This document shows positions 9,049 to 18,017 of a DNA stretch of 64,000 nt, piece after piece. Origin of the DNA: Bacteroidota bacterium (GTDB lineage: Bacteria > Bacteroidota > Bacteroidia > Chitinophagales > Chitinophagaceae); NCBI GenBank assembly GCA_018267725.1, contig JAFDXY010000009.1, positions 186,001-250,000 of the forward strand. Reading direction: 5' to 3'. Within the stretch, counting starts at the first letter, position 1, and each line of letters opens with the position of its first letter. The position numbers and the translations under genes were made by a program. Under the pieces are notes generated by a model. It had not been told where the DNA came from. It saw only the letters and a program-made list of their open reading frames with translations, and searched no databases.

Positions 9049-10032
9049 TTAATACACTTGATAGCGTTGTATTGATTGATAAATAGTTGGAGTGAAATTG
9101 ATTGTTTCGCTACTAATTAAACCAATGCCTTGTGCATAATAATCGTACTGAGAATAAGCAGGTGTTGTTTGATAAGCTCCGCTTACAAAATAATAATAAT
9201 CTAATCTTACTTTAATTACATTATTATAAGTTGTGCCATTAACAGTTAAAGAAGTGCTGTTATTTGTTATAGTGTACCTGTATTTTATTTTTGATGATGC
9301 TCCTAAAAAAGTAGTATTAGCTTCTGCCGTTTCCCAAGTTGTACCTATAGAAACATTATCTTTTAAAAATATATAAGAAACAGGTGCCGTAGCACTATCA
9401 TCTAAAAATCCGTAAGTATAATAATTACCCGAGCCATCATTTCTGTAAACTGAAGAATCATTATAAGAATCTACAAACAAAGTATAAGGGCTTCCTCCTA
9501 TTAAATAAGTTACGCCGGTAGATGTAACCCTTACTGTATCTGAACTTGCAGAGTTTTTATACGTCCAATTACTATTGGTTGTAGTAGGATAATAAGTAGT
9601 AGATAAAGTACCCGAGCCAACTATAGGAACACTAAATATACAAGTGGTAGAATCAAAATTTACCGTAAAAGTTGAAAGCATGGGCAATACCGGTTTTCCG
9701 TGTGCTTTTAATTTAATGCTTTGTATGCCCGATGATAAAAAGTAAGAAGAATCGTTAAACCAAAAACCATTTACGGTATCAGTATTTATTTTGTATTTAC
9801 CAACAGAAGTAATATTTAATTTTATTATTACATAGTTGCTATCTGTCATAATACTATCTACCATATATGTTCCATTGGCAGTAATACCTTGGCAGTTGCC
9901 TAATGAATCTTTTAAACTACCTGTTGCATAACCGCCTAAGCCACTTCCGGTTTCATAACTATATTCTTTTGAACAAGCAAAAAATAAAATGGCTGTAATA
10001 ACCGAAAGTATAATTAAAAATTTCTTTTGCAT
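9049..10032 (-). CDS. Lipoprotein of unknown function
   Basis: 327 residues. The N-terminus is a lipoprotein signal: MQKKFLIILSVITAILFFAC followed by SKEYSYETGSG, so lipidation is expected on that cysteine. The rest is beta-rich with many Ser/Thr/Tyr/Asn residues, as in Bacteroidota surface lipoproteins. Two similar-length halves are suggested: residues 40-150 with YMVDSIMTDSNYVIIKLNI, and 150-327 with YTITNNSTSLTVNGTTYNNV. No catalytic motif was seen. It stands alone between the isc operon and the dehydrogenase gene. Confidence 0.7.
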   Translation of the reverse strand: MQKKFLIILSVITAILFFACSKEYSYETGSGLGGYATGSLKDSLGNCQGITANGTYMVDSIMTDSNYVIIKLNITSVGKYKINTDTVNGFWFNDSSYFLSSGIQSIKLKAHGKPVLPMLSTFTVNFDSTTCIFSVPIVGSGTLSTTYYPTTTNSNWTYKNSASSDTVRVTSTGVTYLIGGSPYTLFVDSYNDSSVYRNDGSGNYYTYGFLDDSATAPVSYIFLKDNVSIGTTWETAEANTTFLGASSKIKYRYTITNNSTSLTVNGTTYNNVIKVRLDYYYFVSGAYQTTPAYSQYDYYAQGIGLISSETINFTPTIYQSIQRYQVY

Positions 10033-10075
10033 TGAGTATAAACTTAAACCTAAGTTACAATAATAAAGAATAAAA

Positions 10076-11074
10076 TTAGGTTAATAATGCTGCCTTATTT
10101 TCAGGGAATTTATTTTCACATAATATTTTAATATTGCTCAAAGTTGTAAAAGCAATTTGCTCAATAGCTTCTTTGGTAAAAAATGCCTGATGTGCCGTAA
10201 CCAACACATTCGGGAAACTCATTAACCTTTGTATTAAATCATCTTCAATAATATTTTCAGATAAATCTTTAAAAAATAATTTTTCTTCTTGTTCATATAC
10301 ATCAATTCCTAAATAACCAAGCTTTGTATTTTTTAATGCATCAATAACTGTTTTGGTATCTATTAAAGCACCTCTGCTTGTATTAATAAGCATTACGCCT
10401 GTTTTCATTAATTGAATAGTTTGTTCATTTACAATATGCTTGGTTTGTGCATTTAAAGGGCAGTGTAACGATATAATGTCGGCTTGTTGTAACACATCTA
10501 TCAACGGTAAATATTCTACACCCAATGCTTCAATTTCTTTATTGGCAATAATATCAAAAGCTATTACCCTGCAACCCAAGCCCAACATTATTTTACAAAA
10601 TGCTTTACCAATATTACCCGTTCCAATAACACCAATAGTTTTTTTGTATATATTAAAACCCAATAAACCGTTTAAAGAAAAATTTTGCTCTCTAACTCTG
10701 TTATATGCTTTATGCGTTTTTCTATTAAGGGTAAGTATCATTGCCAATGCATGTTCTGCAACTGCTTCGGGAGAGTAGGCAGGAACTCTACACACTTTAA
10801 TACCGTATTTTTTTGCTGCTTCTAAATCAACATTATTAAAACCTGCACAACGTAAAGCAATTATTGAAACATTTTTAGCAGCTAATGTTTCTATTACCGT
10901 TGCATTTACTTTATCGTTTACAAAAACACATACGGCATTGGTTTGTTCAATTACATTAACGGTTTGTTCATTTAACTGAACTTCTAAAAACTGTAAATCA
11001 AAACCGAATGTTTTATTACATTCATTAAAGAATTTTTTATCGTATGGTTGGGCTGAGAAGAAAGTAATTTTCAT
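10076..11074 (-). CDS. ldhA: D-lactate dehydrogenase / D-2-hydroxyacid dehydrogenase
   Basis: 332 residues, the usual length. The NAD-binding motif is GVIGTGNIGKAF (about residue 146), then HCPLNAQTKHIVNE. The catalytic Arg is in NTSRGALIDT, Glu in DVYEQEEK and His in VTAHQAFFTKEA. The N-terminus MKITFFSAQPYDKKFF is that of fermentative LdhA. It reduces pyruvate to D-lactate with NADH. The gene is monocistronic, ending 43 bp from the lipoprotein start. Confidence 0.9.
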   Translation of the reverse strand: MKITFFSAQPYDKKFFNECNKTFGFDLQFLEVQLNEQTVNVIEQTNAVCVFVNDKVNATVIETLAAKNVSIIALRCAGFNNVDLEAAKKYGIKVCRVPAYSPEAVAEHALAMILTLNRKTHKAYNRVREQNFSLNGLLGFNIYKKTIGVIGTGNIGKAFCKIMLGLGCRVIAFDIIANKEIEALGVEYLPLIDVLQQADIISLHCPLNAQTKHIVNEQTIQLMKTGVMLINTSRGALIDTKTVIDALKNTKLGYLGIDVYEQEEKLFFKDLSENIIEDDLIQRLMSFPNVLVTAHQAFFTKEAIEQIAFTTLSNIKILCENKFPENKAALLT

Positions 11075-11165
11075 AGAATGAAATTAAAAGAAAAGCTAAC
11101 TCAAAAAAAAATGAATTGGTTTTTAGCCGTTATTAATGTTTATAAAATTCGCCAACATTTGCAGA

Positions 11166-11285
11166 AGAGATTACCACATTGCTTTCGTAATTCGCAATAA
11201 CGAATAAGAAAATAATAACCAGATTTCTCATTGTCATTTTCTCGCTTCCCTCGCATTATTTCAAACGAAGTGAAAAATCTTCTCA
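11166..11285. repeat. Degenerate dispersed intergenic repeat (within a 358-bp gene-free gap)
   Basis: The gap between ldhA and fumC (11075-11432) holds no ORF that looks real. Two stretches (11166-11208 and 11219-11285) resemble, in diverged form, the widespread 'GAGATTnCC.C.nnCGnAATnACG' style intergenic repeat. Examples are AGAGATTACCACATTGC followed by TTCGCAATAACG, and TTCTCATTGTCATTTTCTCG followed by AACGAAGTGAAAAATCTTC. I see nothing else except the fumC terminator. Confidence 0.35.
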
Positions 11286-11381
11286 AACAATTAATCTTAG
11301 TTTAGGAATACTCTTATAAAAGTAAATATAAATACCCTATTCAAAGGGCTGATTTTGTTATATACAGAGAATAAAATAAAA

Positions 11382-11410
11382 CATCCCAAGAAGTTTATAT
11401 TCTCGGGATG
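11382..11410 (-). terminator. Terminator of fumC
   Basis: CATCCC ... GGGATG with an extended stem (one A-C mismatch, then AGAA/TTCT) lies 22 bp downstream of the fumC stop, read on the minus strand. A T-rich stretch follows on that strand. Confidence 0.65.
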
Positions 11411-11432
11411 ATAAAAAATTCAGATAAATTTC

Positions 11433-12854
11433 TTACTTCAACTCTCCTACCATATTAGCAGGTACAACCCATTCATTAAATTGTTGTTCAGTCATGTGTT
11501 CAAAATCTAATCCTTTCAATTTATATTCTAAAGCAGCTTGTTTTAAAGTAATACCACGTTTGTGTGCATCTTGTGCAATAGCTGCTGCGTTGTAATAGCC
11601 AATTTTTGTATTTAATGAAGTAACTAACATTAAACTATTATCAACATGTTTCTTAATATTGGCTTCAATAGGTTCAATGCCCACAGCACATTTATCGTTA
11701 AAAGAAATACATCCTTCACCAATTAATCTTGCACTGTGTAAAAAGTTATAAATCATAACAGGTTTAAAAACATTCAATTCAAAATGCCCTGTTGCACCAC
11801 CAATATTAATAGCAACATCATTACCTAAAACTTGTGCAGCAATCATTGTTAAAGCTTCGCATTGTGTAGGATTTACTTTGCCCGGCATAATAGAACTTCC
11901 GGGTTCATTATCTGGAATAAACAGTTCGCCAATGCCGCTACGTGGACCTGAAGAAAGCATACGAATATCGTTAGCAATTTTCATTAAACTAACTGCAACA
12001 GTTTTTAATGCTCCGTGTGCTTCAACAATAGCATCGTGTGCTGCTAATGCTTCAAATTTATTTTCGGCAGTAATAAAAGGCAAGCCTGTTAATTGTGCAA
12101 TATTTTTTGCAACGTTTTCGCTGTAACCCTTTGGTGTATTAATTCCTGTGCCAACAGCAGTTCCGCCTAAAGCCAACTCACTTAAATGTGTCAAAGTGTT
12201 TTTTATAGCCTTCAATCCGTGATTTAATTGAGAAACATAACCACTAAATTCTTGCCCAACAGTTAATGGTGTTGCATCCATAAAATGTGTTCTTCCTATT
12301 TTAACCACATGCATAAATGCTTTACTTTTTTCGGCAAGTGTGTTGCGTAGTTTTTCAATTCCGGGAATAGTTGTTTCAACCAACATTTTATATGCAGCAA
12401 TATGCATAGCTGTAGGAAAAGTATCGTTGCTTGATTGTGATTTATTTACATCATCATTAGGATGTAAAAATTTTTCTTTATCTGTTAATGCACCACCTTT
12501 AATAACATGAGCACGGTAAGCAACTACTTCATTTACATTCATATTACTTTGTGTGCCACTTCCTGTTTGCCAAACCACCAACGGAAATTGATCGTCTAAT
12601 TTTCCTGTTAAAATTTCATCGCACACTTCTGCAATAGCATTTTTCTTTTCTTCACTTAAAACACCTGCTTCAAAATTGGTAATGGCTGCTGCTTTTTTTA
12701 AATAAGCAAATGCCTCAATAATTGGCTTAGGCATTTTATTAATATCCGGTGCAATTTTAAAATTTTCTACACTGCGTTCAGTTTGTGCACCCCAATAAAC
12801 ATGGGCAGGAACTTTTACTTCGCCCATAGTATCTTTTTCTATTCTATATTCCAT
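11433..12854 (-). CDS. fumC: Class II fumarate hydratase
   Basis: 473 residues from ATG 12854 ([13 protein letters not shown]), the normal FumC beginning. An in-frame ATG at 12875 would add seven residues but lies inside the predicted -7 box, so it cannot be the start if that promoter is used. Signature blocks: [28 protein letters not shown], the fumarase/aspartase signature [16 protein letters not shown], and the catalytic serine in that flexible loop. It hydrates fumarate to malate in the TCA cycle without an Fe-S cluster. Monocistronic, with its own terminator. Confidence 0.95.
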   Translation of the reverse strand: MEYRIEKDTMGEVKVPAHVYWGAQTERSVENFKIAPDINKMPKPIIEAFAYLKKAAAITNFEAGVLSEEKKNAIAEVCDEILTGKLDDQFPLVVWQTGSGTQSNMNVNEVVAYRAHVIKGGALTDKEKFLHPNDDVNKSQSSNDTFPTAMHIAAYKMLVETTIPGIEKLRNTLAEKSKAFMHVVKIGRTHFMDATPLTVGQEFSGYVSQLNHGLKAIKNTLTHLSELALGGTAVGTGINTPKGYSENVAKNIAQLTGLPFITAENKFEALAAHDAIVEAHGALKTVAVSLMKIANDIRMLSSGPRSGIGELFIPDNEPGSSIMPGKVNPTQCEALTMIAAQVLGNDVAINIGGATGHFELNVFKPVMIYNFLHSARLIGEGCISFNDKCAVGIEPIEANIKKHVDNSLMLVTSLNTKIGYYNAAAIAQDAHKRGITLKQAALEYKLKGLDFEHMTEQQFNEWVVPANMVGELK

Positions 12855-12872
12855 ATTACTTATTTTTTGCTG

Positions 12873-12880
12873 CAAAGGTA
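12873..12880 (-). promoter_or_regulatory. Bacteroidota -7 box for fumC
   Basis: TACCTTTG on the minus strand matches TAnnTTTG. Its last base is 18 bp from the ATG at 12854, which fits a short leader and decides the start codon. Confidence 0.5.
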
Positions 12881-12961
12881 AAGCCTGCTTATTATAAATT
12901 ATGCTTTCATTAATCTTTTATAAACCGTATTTATTTGTTATTAATTCTTTAGTATTGAGGT

Positions 12962-14335
12962 ATGAAAAAGTTATTCTTTATTTCACTCACATTATTATTT
13001 CTTTCAACACAAGCTCAAGAAAATTTTCCTTTACCTACCAATGCACAAAAACAATGGCAGGATATGGAATTTTATTTGTTTGTACATTTTGGCCCCAACA
13101 CATTTACAGGAGAAGAATGGGGCAGCGGAAAAGAAAAAGCAGAACTGTTTAATCCAACACAATTAGATTGTAACCAATGGTGCAAAATTGCTAAAGCAGC
13201 CGGTGCAAAAGGCATTATACTAACAGCTAAACATCACGATGGTTTTTGTTTGTGGCCAAGCAAATTTTCTAACCATACTGTTAAACAAAGTATTTGGGAA
13301 AATGGCAATGGAGATGTATTAAAAAAATTAAGTATAGCTTGTAAAACGTATGGTTTAAAAATGGGTGTGTACTTATCTCCTTGGGATAGAAATCATCCTG
13401 ATTACGGAACAGCAAAATACAATGACGTTTTTATTAATATGATGAAAGAAGTTGTAAGCAACTACGGACCATTTTTTGAATTTTGGTGGGATGGTGCTAA
13501 TGGAGAAGGTCCAAATGGTAAAAAACAAATATATGATTGGAAACGTTTTGAACAAACCATGAGAAACATTGCACCCAACACTATTTTATTTAGCGATATT
13601 GGACCCGATGCACGTTGGGTTGGTAATGAAAATGGAATTGCGGGCACAACCAACTGGAATAATTTAGATACTGCAACTTTTACAAGAGGCTTGGGAGCTC
13701 CTTCTACAAAAAGTTTAAATGAAGGAAATGAAAACGGGAAAGCATGGATACCTGCCGAATGTGATGTAAGTATAAGACCTGGTTGGTTTTATCATAGCAC
13801 AGAAAATAATAAAGTAAAAACACCGCAACAACTATTCAATTTGTATTTAAAAACAGTAGGCAGAGGTGCAAACTTTTTATTAAATGTTCCGCCCAATACA
13901 AAAGGATTATTTAATGCAGAAGATTCTGCATCATTAATTGATTTTAAAAAATTGTTAGATGATAATTTTAAAAATAACCTTTTAAAGAATGCTATGTTAC
14001 AAACTGTAGTACAAAAAAATAAAAGATTAGAAATAGAAAGAAGAGAAATAAGTTATCAACTACTTTTAAAAAATACAGAAAAAATAAATTGTATTGTTTT
14101 AAAAGAAAACATGAAAAGCGGGCAACTTATAAAACAAGCTACCGTAAGTATTGGCAATAATGGTGAAGTAGTAAAACAAATTTTTATAACAACGGTTGGT
14201 AGAAAAAGAATATTAACTTTTCCTGCAGTTAATGCAAATGAAGTAGTAATTGTAATTACACATGCCAAGGCAAAACCTGCATTGCAAAATATTGAAGGTT
14301 ATTTAATTGATGAAAGTTTAATTGAAAAGCAATGA
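12962..14335 (+). CDS. Alpha-L-fucosidase, glycoside hydrolase family 29
   Basis: 457 residues with signal peptide MKKLFFISLTLLFLSTQAQ. GH29 barrel motifs: FVHFGPNTFTGEEWGSG, TAKHHDGFCLWPSKFS (the HHDGF block), GVYLSPWDRNHPDYG and the nucleophile aspartate in FEFWWDGANGEG. A small C-terminal beta domain (residues ~350-457) follows the barrel. It would release fucose from glycans in the periplasm or at the surface. No sus-like transporter is adjacent, so it is not part of a visible polysaccharide-utilisation locus. The stop codon lies inside the terminator palindrome. Confidence 0.9.
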   Translation: MKKLFFISLTLLFLSTQAQENFPLPTNAQKQWQDMEFYLFVHFGPNTFTGEEWGSGKEKAELFNPTQLDCNQWCKIAKAAGAKGIILTAKHHDGFCLWPSKFSNHTVKQSIWENGNGDVLKKLSIACKTYGLKMGVYLSPWDRNHPDYGTAKYNDVFINMMKEVVSNYGPFFEFWWDGANGEGPNGKKQIYDWKRFEQTMRNIAPNTILFSDIGPDARWVGNENGIAGTTNWNNLDTATFTRGLGAPSTKSLNEGNENGKAWIPAECDVSIRPGWFYHSTENNKVKTPQQLFNLYLKTVGRGANFLLNVPPNTKGLFNAEDSASLIDFKKLLDDNFKNNLLKNAMLQTVVQKNKRLEIERREISYQLLLKNTEKINCIVLKENMKSGQLIKQATVSIGNNGEVVKQIFITTVGRKRILTFPAVNANEVVIVITHAKAKPALQNIEGYLIDESLIEKQ

Positions 14336-14356
14336 GGTTGAATATTCAACCTCATT
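14331..14356. terminator. Palindromic terminator overlapping the fucosidase stop codon
   Basis: AATGAGGTTGAAT followed by ATTCAACCTCATT is a perfect 26-bp palindrome, with T-rich sequence after it on the + strand. The TGA stop of the fucosidase is its bases 3-5. It also faces the convergent gene ending at 14366. Confidence 0.75.
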
Positions 14357-14365
14357 GCTTCGTTT

Positions 14366-16081
14366 TTATTTTTGCAAATTCCAAATTGTTTTATACTCGT
14401 TGGTTTCTTTTTCTTTGGCTATTAATTTTTGCAATACTGTTTTAAAAGAGTTGCTTAAACCATTAACCTGTAAAATATTATTAAGCATTTCATTGGTAAC
14501 TATTCCTTTTTTAATTTCAATACTTTCTCCATTTATTTCTGCAGTAAAAAATTTAGTTGTTTGTCCATTTCCTGTGTTTCCACCGTTAGGGCTTCCTAAT
14601 AATTCAATATTTAAAATTGGCGTCATATATGGTTTTCTATCATTCCAAGAAAGTTGTACATCTAACGATATTTTTAATAAAGCGTTTGCTTGTAATGGTT
14701 CAAACAAAGTAGCTTCTCCAAATGCCATAAGTGCCAAAGGGCTTGCAGCAGGCAATTCATTTAATTCTTTATATGCTTTTACAAAATTGTATTCTGTATT
14801 TTCATCGGCATTAGTGTATTTACCAATTTTTTGATAAGAAGTGTTTGCAGCAATTGTTTCGGGGGCAATAATATTTACATGCATTTCATCTTTTAAAATT
14901 GAGGTGATATTGTTGTACAATTCGGTTACTGTTTGTTCTAATTTGGCATCGGGTATTTGAGGGAATTTAACTTCTTTAGTTGTTATTTCTGTTCTTCCTA
15001 AAATTTTATTTTCTTTTCTATCATAATAATATGTTGTGCCTTTTAATACAACAGAAGTGGGAGCAACAATAGTTGCGTTTTCAATTGGTTGAGAAAAGAA
15101 AGCATTACCTTTTGTTATAGATGCATTACCTTCTTCTATTTCAATTCCATGAGTGTTTTCTACAGCATTTACCACATTAACAGGAAAGTAACTACTGGTA
15201 CCTGCATAATATTTTATGGGTTCTTTAAAATTATTGTTTTCATCTTTTGTTTCTTTTACTTCTGTTTCTGAAACTAAAATGTATGGGTTATTATATTTAA
15301 AGTTTTTTTGGTTTTTATCAACATGTAAATGTTTAAATATAAAACCAGGTATAGTTACATTTTTAGATGCTTTATAACTACCTGCTTCTATTTGTGCTCT
15401 TAACCCAACAGTTTGCATTACTACTTCTACTTTAATTAAAGCGTTAGGTGTAAAACCATCTATTTGTATAGTAAAATCTTTACTCATATCTATAGTGGCC
15501 TTACTTGTTTGATTATTAATAGAAATAATTTTTAATTTGTTTTGTTTAGGCACCAAAGTAAACTTAGCTGTTTTGCCTGCTTTTGTTTGTAACTCTATAA
15601 TTTTATTATTGTTGTTACCATCTAATACTGTTGTATAAACTCCAGATGATTGATAATCGGTAGTTTTATTATTTATCTTAACTGTTCCATCTAATTTGTA
15701 AAAAAACAATTTATCTTTTGGTAGCAACATAACACCAACTAAATCTCCGCCTTCTTTCCATCCATTATAAAAATCTGTTTGCATAGTTCCCACACTTTTA
15801 GGATACAGATTAGAGCTTACATATATTGCCGGCTCAAACGATTCAAAATTATCTGTGTTTTTTGTACTGCCTGCTCCTGCTACTTTTGCTGCCCCTTTTG
15901 CAACTTTTGCAACTACTTTTTGAAAAAATGTTCCGCCTTTCTTTTTATTACCATCATCTGTATTACTTTCTTTTTTTGTTGTATCTTTTTGAGAAGTATC
16001 GTTATCTTTTTTCTTCCAAAATTGTGCGTTGGTTTGGCTACAACAAACAACAACAATTAATATTAATATAATTTTTTTCAT
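14366..16081 (-). CDS. Secreted protein of unknown function
   Basis: 571 residues. Signal peptide MKKIILILIVVVCCSQTNAQ, then a low-complexity charged stretch (residues ~22-75: FWKKKDND..., repeated Lys/Asp/Thr and KVVAKVAKGAAKVAG). The remainder alternates strands and short helices without a motif I recognise. A segment with FYKLDGTVKINNKTTDY and IIELQTKAGKTAKFTL reads as a beta-sandwich. Its start codon is 11 bp after the stop of the lipoprotein gene at 16093-17067, so they form an operon. The lipoprotein is preceded by one of three shared palindromes. Probably an envelope or exported protein controlled by the neighbouring two-component system; no function is claimed. Confidence 0.65.
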   Translation of the reverse strand: MKKIILILIVVVCCSQTNAQFWKKKDNDTSQKDTTKKESNTDDGNKKKGGTFFQKVVAKVAKGAAKVAGAGSTKNTDNFESFEPAIYVSSNLYPKSVGTMQTDFYNGWKEGGDLVGVMLLPKDKLFFYKLDGTVKINNKTTDYQSSGVYTTVLDGNNNNKIIELQTKAGKTAKFTLVPKQNKLKIISINNQTSKATIDMSKDFTIQIDGFTPNALIKVEVVMQTVGLRAQIEAGSYKASKNVTIPGFIFKHLHVDKNQKNFKYNNPYILVSETEVKETKDENNNFKEPIKYYAGTSSYFPVNVVNAVENTHGIEIEEGNASITKGNAFFSQPIENATIVAPTSVVLKGTTYYYDRKENKILGRTEITTKEVKFPQIPDAKLEQTVTELYNNITSILKDEMHVNIIAPETIAANTSYQKIGKYTNADENTEYNFVKAYKELNELPAASPLALMAFGEATLFEPLQANALLKISLDVQLSWNDRKPYMTPILNIELLGSPNGGNTGNGQTTKFFTAEINGESIEIKKGIVTNEMLNNILQVNGLSNSFKTVLQKLIAKEKETNEYKTIWNLQK

Positions 16082-16092
16082 ACAATTATTTT

Positions 16093-17067
16093 TTAATTAG
16101 AAGTGAATATTTTACCTAACGATCCATCTCCTGAAAATTTAAAAGTTACGGGTGTTGCCGAAGAGCCAACTGTATAAACACTGCAACTTGTATAATCAGT
16201 AAATGCACCTCTTGGAAATGTATAAAAACCTGTAGAAACTAATATTTTATTAGTACCATCGGCCCAACAAATTTGTGTATCATCTGTAGCACCTGTTGGT
16301 ATTGTATAAGTTGCTACTAATGATGATGTTTCTGCCACAACATCATAAACATAAATTTCTAAAGAAGATGCTGATACGCTTTTTAAATACGCTACTTTTT
16401 TACCATCATCATTATAACTAAATTTATTTATACCGGCAGGTAAACTGCGTGGTGAAGATGGAACGCCGGAAATTAATGTACCTGCATATACTGTATTTGC
16501 CGAGCCACTGTATTGAGTTGATAAAAATCTATCGCCTGCTCTATTAATTCCCCAAATAAGATGCGTGAATGTGCCGGGTATAGTACCAAGTGTGGTTTGT
16601 GTGCTTCCATCTAAACTTAAACTTTGTAAAGTGTTTGTATATGTTCCCGGAGAACTCCATTGGTTTTGATAGAACGTAAGTTTTCCATCGGTAGTTAATT
16701 TTGTAACGCCATATTCATAATTAGGTGTAGCCATATTTTTAATTAATACAAGGCCTGTACCATCGCTATTTACAACGTATTGTTTAATTGAAGGGCTTGT
16801 GCCACTAATGTGATGACGAAAATAAATTTTACCAGCATCGGCAGTAGTAGTAACCCAATTACTTATATAAGAATTAGGATTAGTAGTATCTAAACCAACA
16901 ACTAATTTTCTGTTATTGCCCGACAAATCTGTTGAATAAATTTTGGCACTATCAATATAAAAAATAAGATTACCAGAAGTAGTTGATGTAGTACCTATGG
17001 AAGAATCATTTTTTTTACAAGCAACTACACTTGTAACACACATTAAAATGTAAATTATTTTTTTCAT
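16093..17067 (-). CDS. Lipoprotein with TolB/WD40-like beta-propeller
   Basis: 324 residues. Lipoprotein signal MKKIIYILMCVTSVVAC followed by KKNDSS. After the lipid anchor there are blade-like repeats with alternating strands, e.g. LIFYIDSAKIYSTDLSGNN, GKLTFYQNQWSSPGTY, NKFSYNDDGKKVAYLKS and TQICWADGTNKILVSTG. These resemble the TolB/DPP-IV propeller blades that read 'D.DG..I.F'. It probably acts on the periplasmic or surface face as a binding scaffold. First gene of an operon with the 571-residue protein, and 65 bp downstream of a copy of the AATACC-N8-GGTATT palindrome. Confidence 0.65.
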   Translation of the reverse strand: MKKIIYILMCVTSVVACKKNDSSIGTTSTTSGNLIFYIDSAKIYSTDLSGNNRKLVVGLDTTNPNSYISNWVTTTADAGKIYFRHHISGTSPSIKQYVVNSDGTGLVLIKNMATPNYEYGVTKLTTDGKLTFYQNQWSSPGTYTNTLQSLSLDGSTQTTLGTIPGTFTHLIWGINRAGDRFLSTQYSGSANTVYAGTLISGVPSSPRSLPAGINKFSYNDDGKKVAYLKSVSASSLEIYVYDVVAETSSLVATYTIPTGATDDTQICWADGTNKILVSTGFYTFPRGAFTDYTSCSVYTVGSSATPVTFKFSGDGSLGKIFTSN

Positions 17068-17111
17068 ACAGTTAAGGTTTTATTGATGAAATATTTATTG
17101 ATGCAAATTGT

Positions 17112-17133
17112 TTGTAAAAAATATTTTTTACAA
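17112..17133. repeat. AT-rich perfect palindrome next to operator 1
   Basis: TTGTAAAAAAT/ATTTTTTACAA is a perfect 22-bp palindrome overlapping the first two bases of the AATACC site. It could be a weak terminator for the small HTH gene or part of the promoter region of the lipoprotein operon. Confidence 0.4.
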
Positions 17134-17151
17134 TACCGTTGATATGGTATT
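17132..17151. promoter_or_regulatory. Candidate operator 1 (AATACC-N8-GGTATT) upstream of lipoprotein operon
   Basis: AATACCGTTGATATGGTATT is a perfect 6-8-6 inverted repeat, 65 bp upstream of the lipoprotein start codon. Related sites occur at 17359-17378 and 20224-20243, each upstream of another unit in this cluster. Confidence 0.55.
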
Positions 17152-17315
17152 TAATTTTTTTCTAATGCTTTTTTTATTTTTCTTATAATAATTTTTACCG
17201 TTAGTTCAGACATTTTAATTGCATGGGCAATTTGCTGAGATGTATAGCCTGCTTGCATTAGCTTATATACTTCTTGGTGCTTTTTAGTTAAAATATTGTT
17301 TGGTTGAAACTGCAT
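17151..17315 (-). CDS. 54-residue LuxR-type HTH protein
   Basis: An ORF of 54 codons from ATG 17315. It begins MQFQPNNILTKKHQEVYKLM and contains an intact helix-turn-helix: AGYTSQQIAHAIKMSELTVK, then IIIRKIKKALEKN. This resembles the C-terminal GerE/LuxR DNA-binding domain, where 'LT..E.EV..L...G.s..eIA..l..s..TVk..i..I..KL' is the pattern. It has no receiver or ligand domain. It sits just downstream of the response-regulator gene and has its own copy of the shared palindrome 44 bp upstream. It could compete with or modulate the full-length regulator. It is not a frame fragment of that gene, whose own HTH is intact. Confidence 0.65.
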   Translation of the reverse strand: MQFQPNNILTKKHQEVYKLMQAGYTSQQIAHAIKMSELTVKIIIRKIKKALEKN

Positions 17316-17358
17316 TGCATAATTTTTTACAATGCTAAAAAGTTGTGTGTACTACTAC

Positions 17359-17378
17359 AATACCGTTAATAGGGTATA
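17359..17378. promoter_or_regulatory. Candidate operator 2 (AATACC-N8-GGTATA) upstream of small HTH gene
   Basis: AATACCGTTAATAGGGTATA shares the AATACCGTT half and the GGTAT half with operator 1, with the same 8-bp spacer. It lies between the response-regulator stop and the small HTH gene. Confidence 0.5.
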
Positions 17379-17382
17379 AAAT

Positions 17383-18015
17383 TTATTGTAGCACTTTATT
17401 GGCGTAAGCCCATTTTATTAAAGAGAGTAAATTGTTGGTATTGGTTTTTCTTAAAATATTTTTTCGGTGTGTTTCAACTGTTCTTACAGAAATATTTAGT
17501 TCGGTAGCAATTTGTTTATTAGAAAAATCTTTCTCTAACAAAGCAATTATTTGTATTTCTCTGTTAGATAAATTAGCCGATACTTGTTGCTGTTTAATTT
17601 TTGTTTGCTGTTCTAAAGCATTTAAAATATCGGTTTGAAAATAAATGCCTCCTTTATAAACTTTTTCAATAGCTGTTATTAATTCATTGGCACCTGTTTG
17701 TTTTAAAAGGTATCCTGTAATATCTGCATCATTAACCATAGCATTAATTGTAGAGCCATCAGCATTCATACTTAATGCAATAATTTTTATTTCGGGAAAT
17801 AATTGTTTTACTTTTTTAGCTAATTCTAACCCATTCATTTCAGGCATGCTAATGTCTGTAATTAAAATATCAATTACTGTTTCATTTATTTTTTGCAAAA
17901 TTTCTTTGCCGCTGTTGGCAGTTGCAACAAGTTGAATAGTTGATGATTGATTTAATAAAGATTTTAAACCATCAATTATAATTTGATGATCATCTACTAA
18001 TGCAATTTTTATCAT
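17383..18015 (-). CDS. Response regulator, NarL/FixJ (LuxR) family
   Basis: 210 residues. Receiver domain: acidic pair in VDDHQIIIDG, phospho-acceptor Asp in ILITDISMPEMNG (about residue 54), conserved Ser/Lys region in IIALSMNADGST and LLKQTGANELITAI. The C-terminal GerE HTH is SNREIQIIALLEKDFSNKQI then ATELNISVRTVETHRKNI. It starts 2 bp after the stop of the histidine-kinase gene and is its obvious partner. Because the kinase has a LuxR-type cognate output, the palindromes in this cluster are natural candidate targets. Confidence 0.92.
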   Translation of the reverse strand: MIKIALVDDHQIIIDGLKSLLNQSSTIQLVATANSGKEILQKINETVIDILITDISMPEMNGLELAKKVKQLFPEIKIIALSMNADGSTINAMVNDADITGYLLKQTGANELITAIEKVYKGGIYFQTDILNALEQQTKIKQQQVSANLSNREIQIIALLEKDFSNKQIATELNISVRTVETHRKNILRKTNTNNLLSLIKWAYANKVLQ

Positions 18016-18017
18016 AA

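Noticed and set aside
14322..14834. 170-codon + frame opposite the 571-residue gene
   Set aside because: It begins inside the fucosidase end and terminator palindrome and has no family features; the minus frame has a signal peptide and operon layout.
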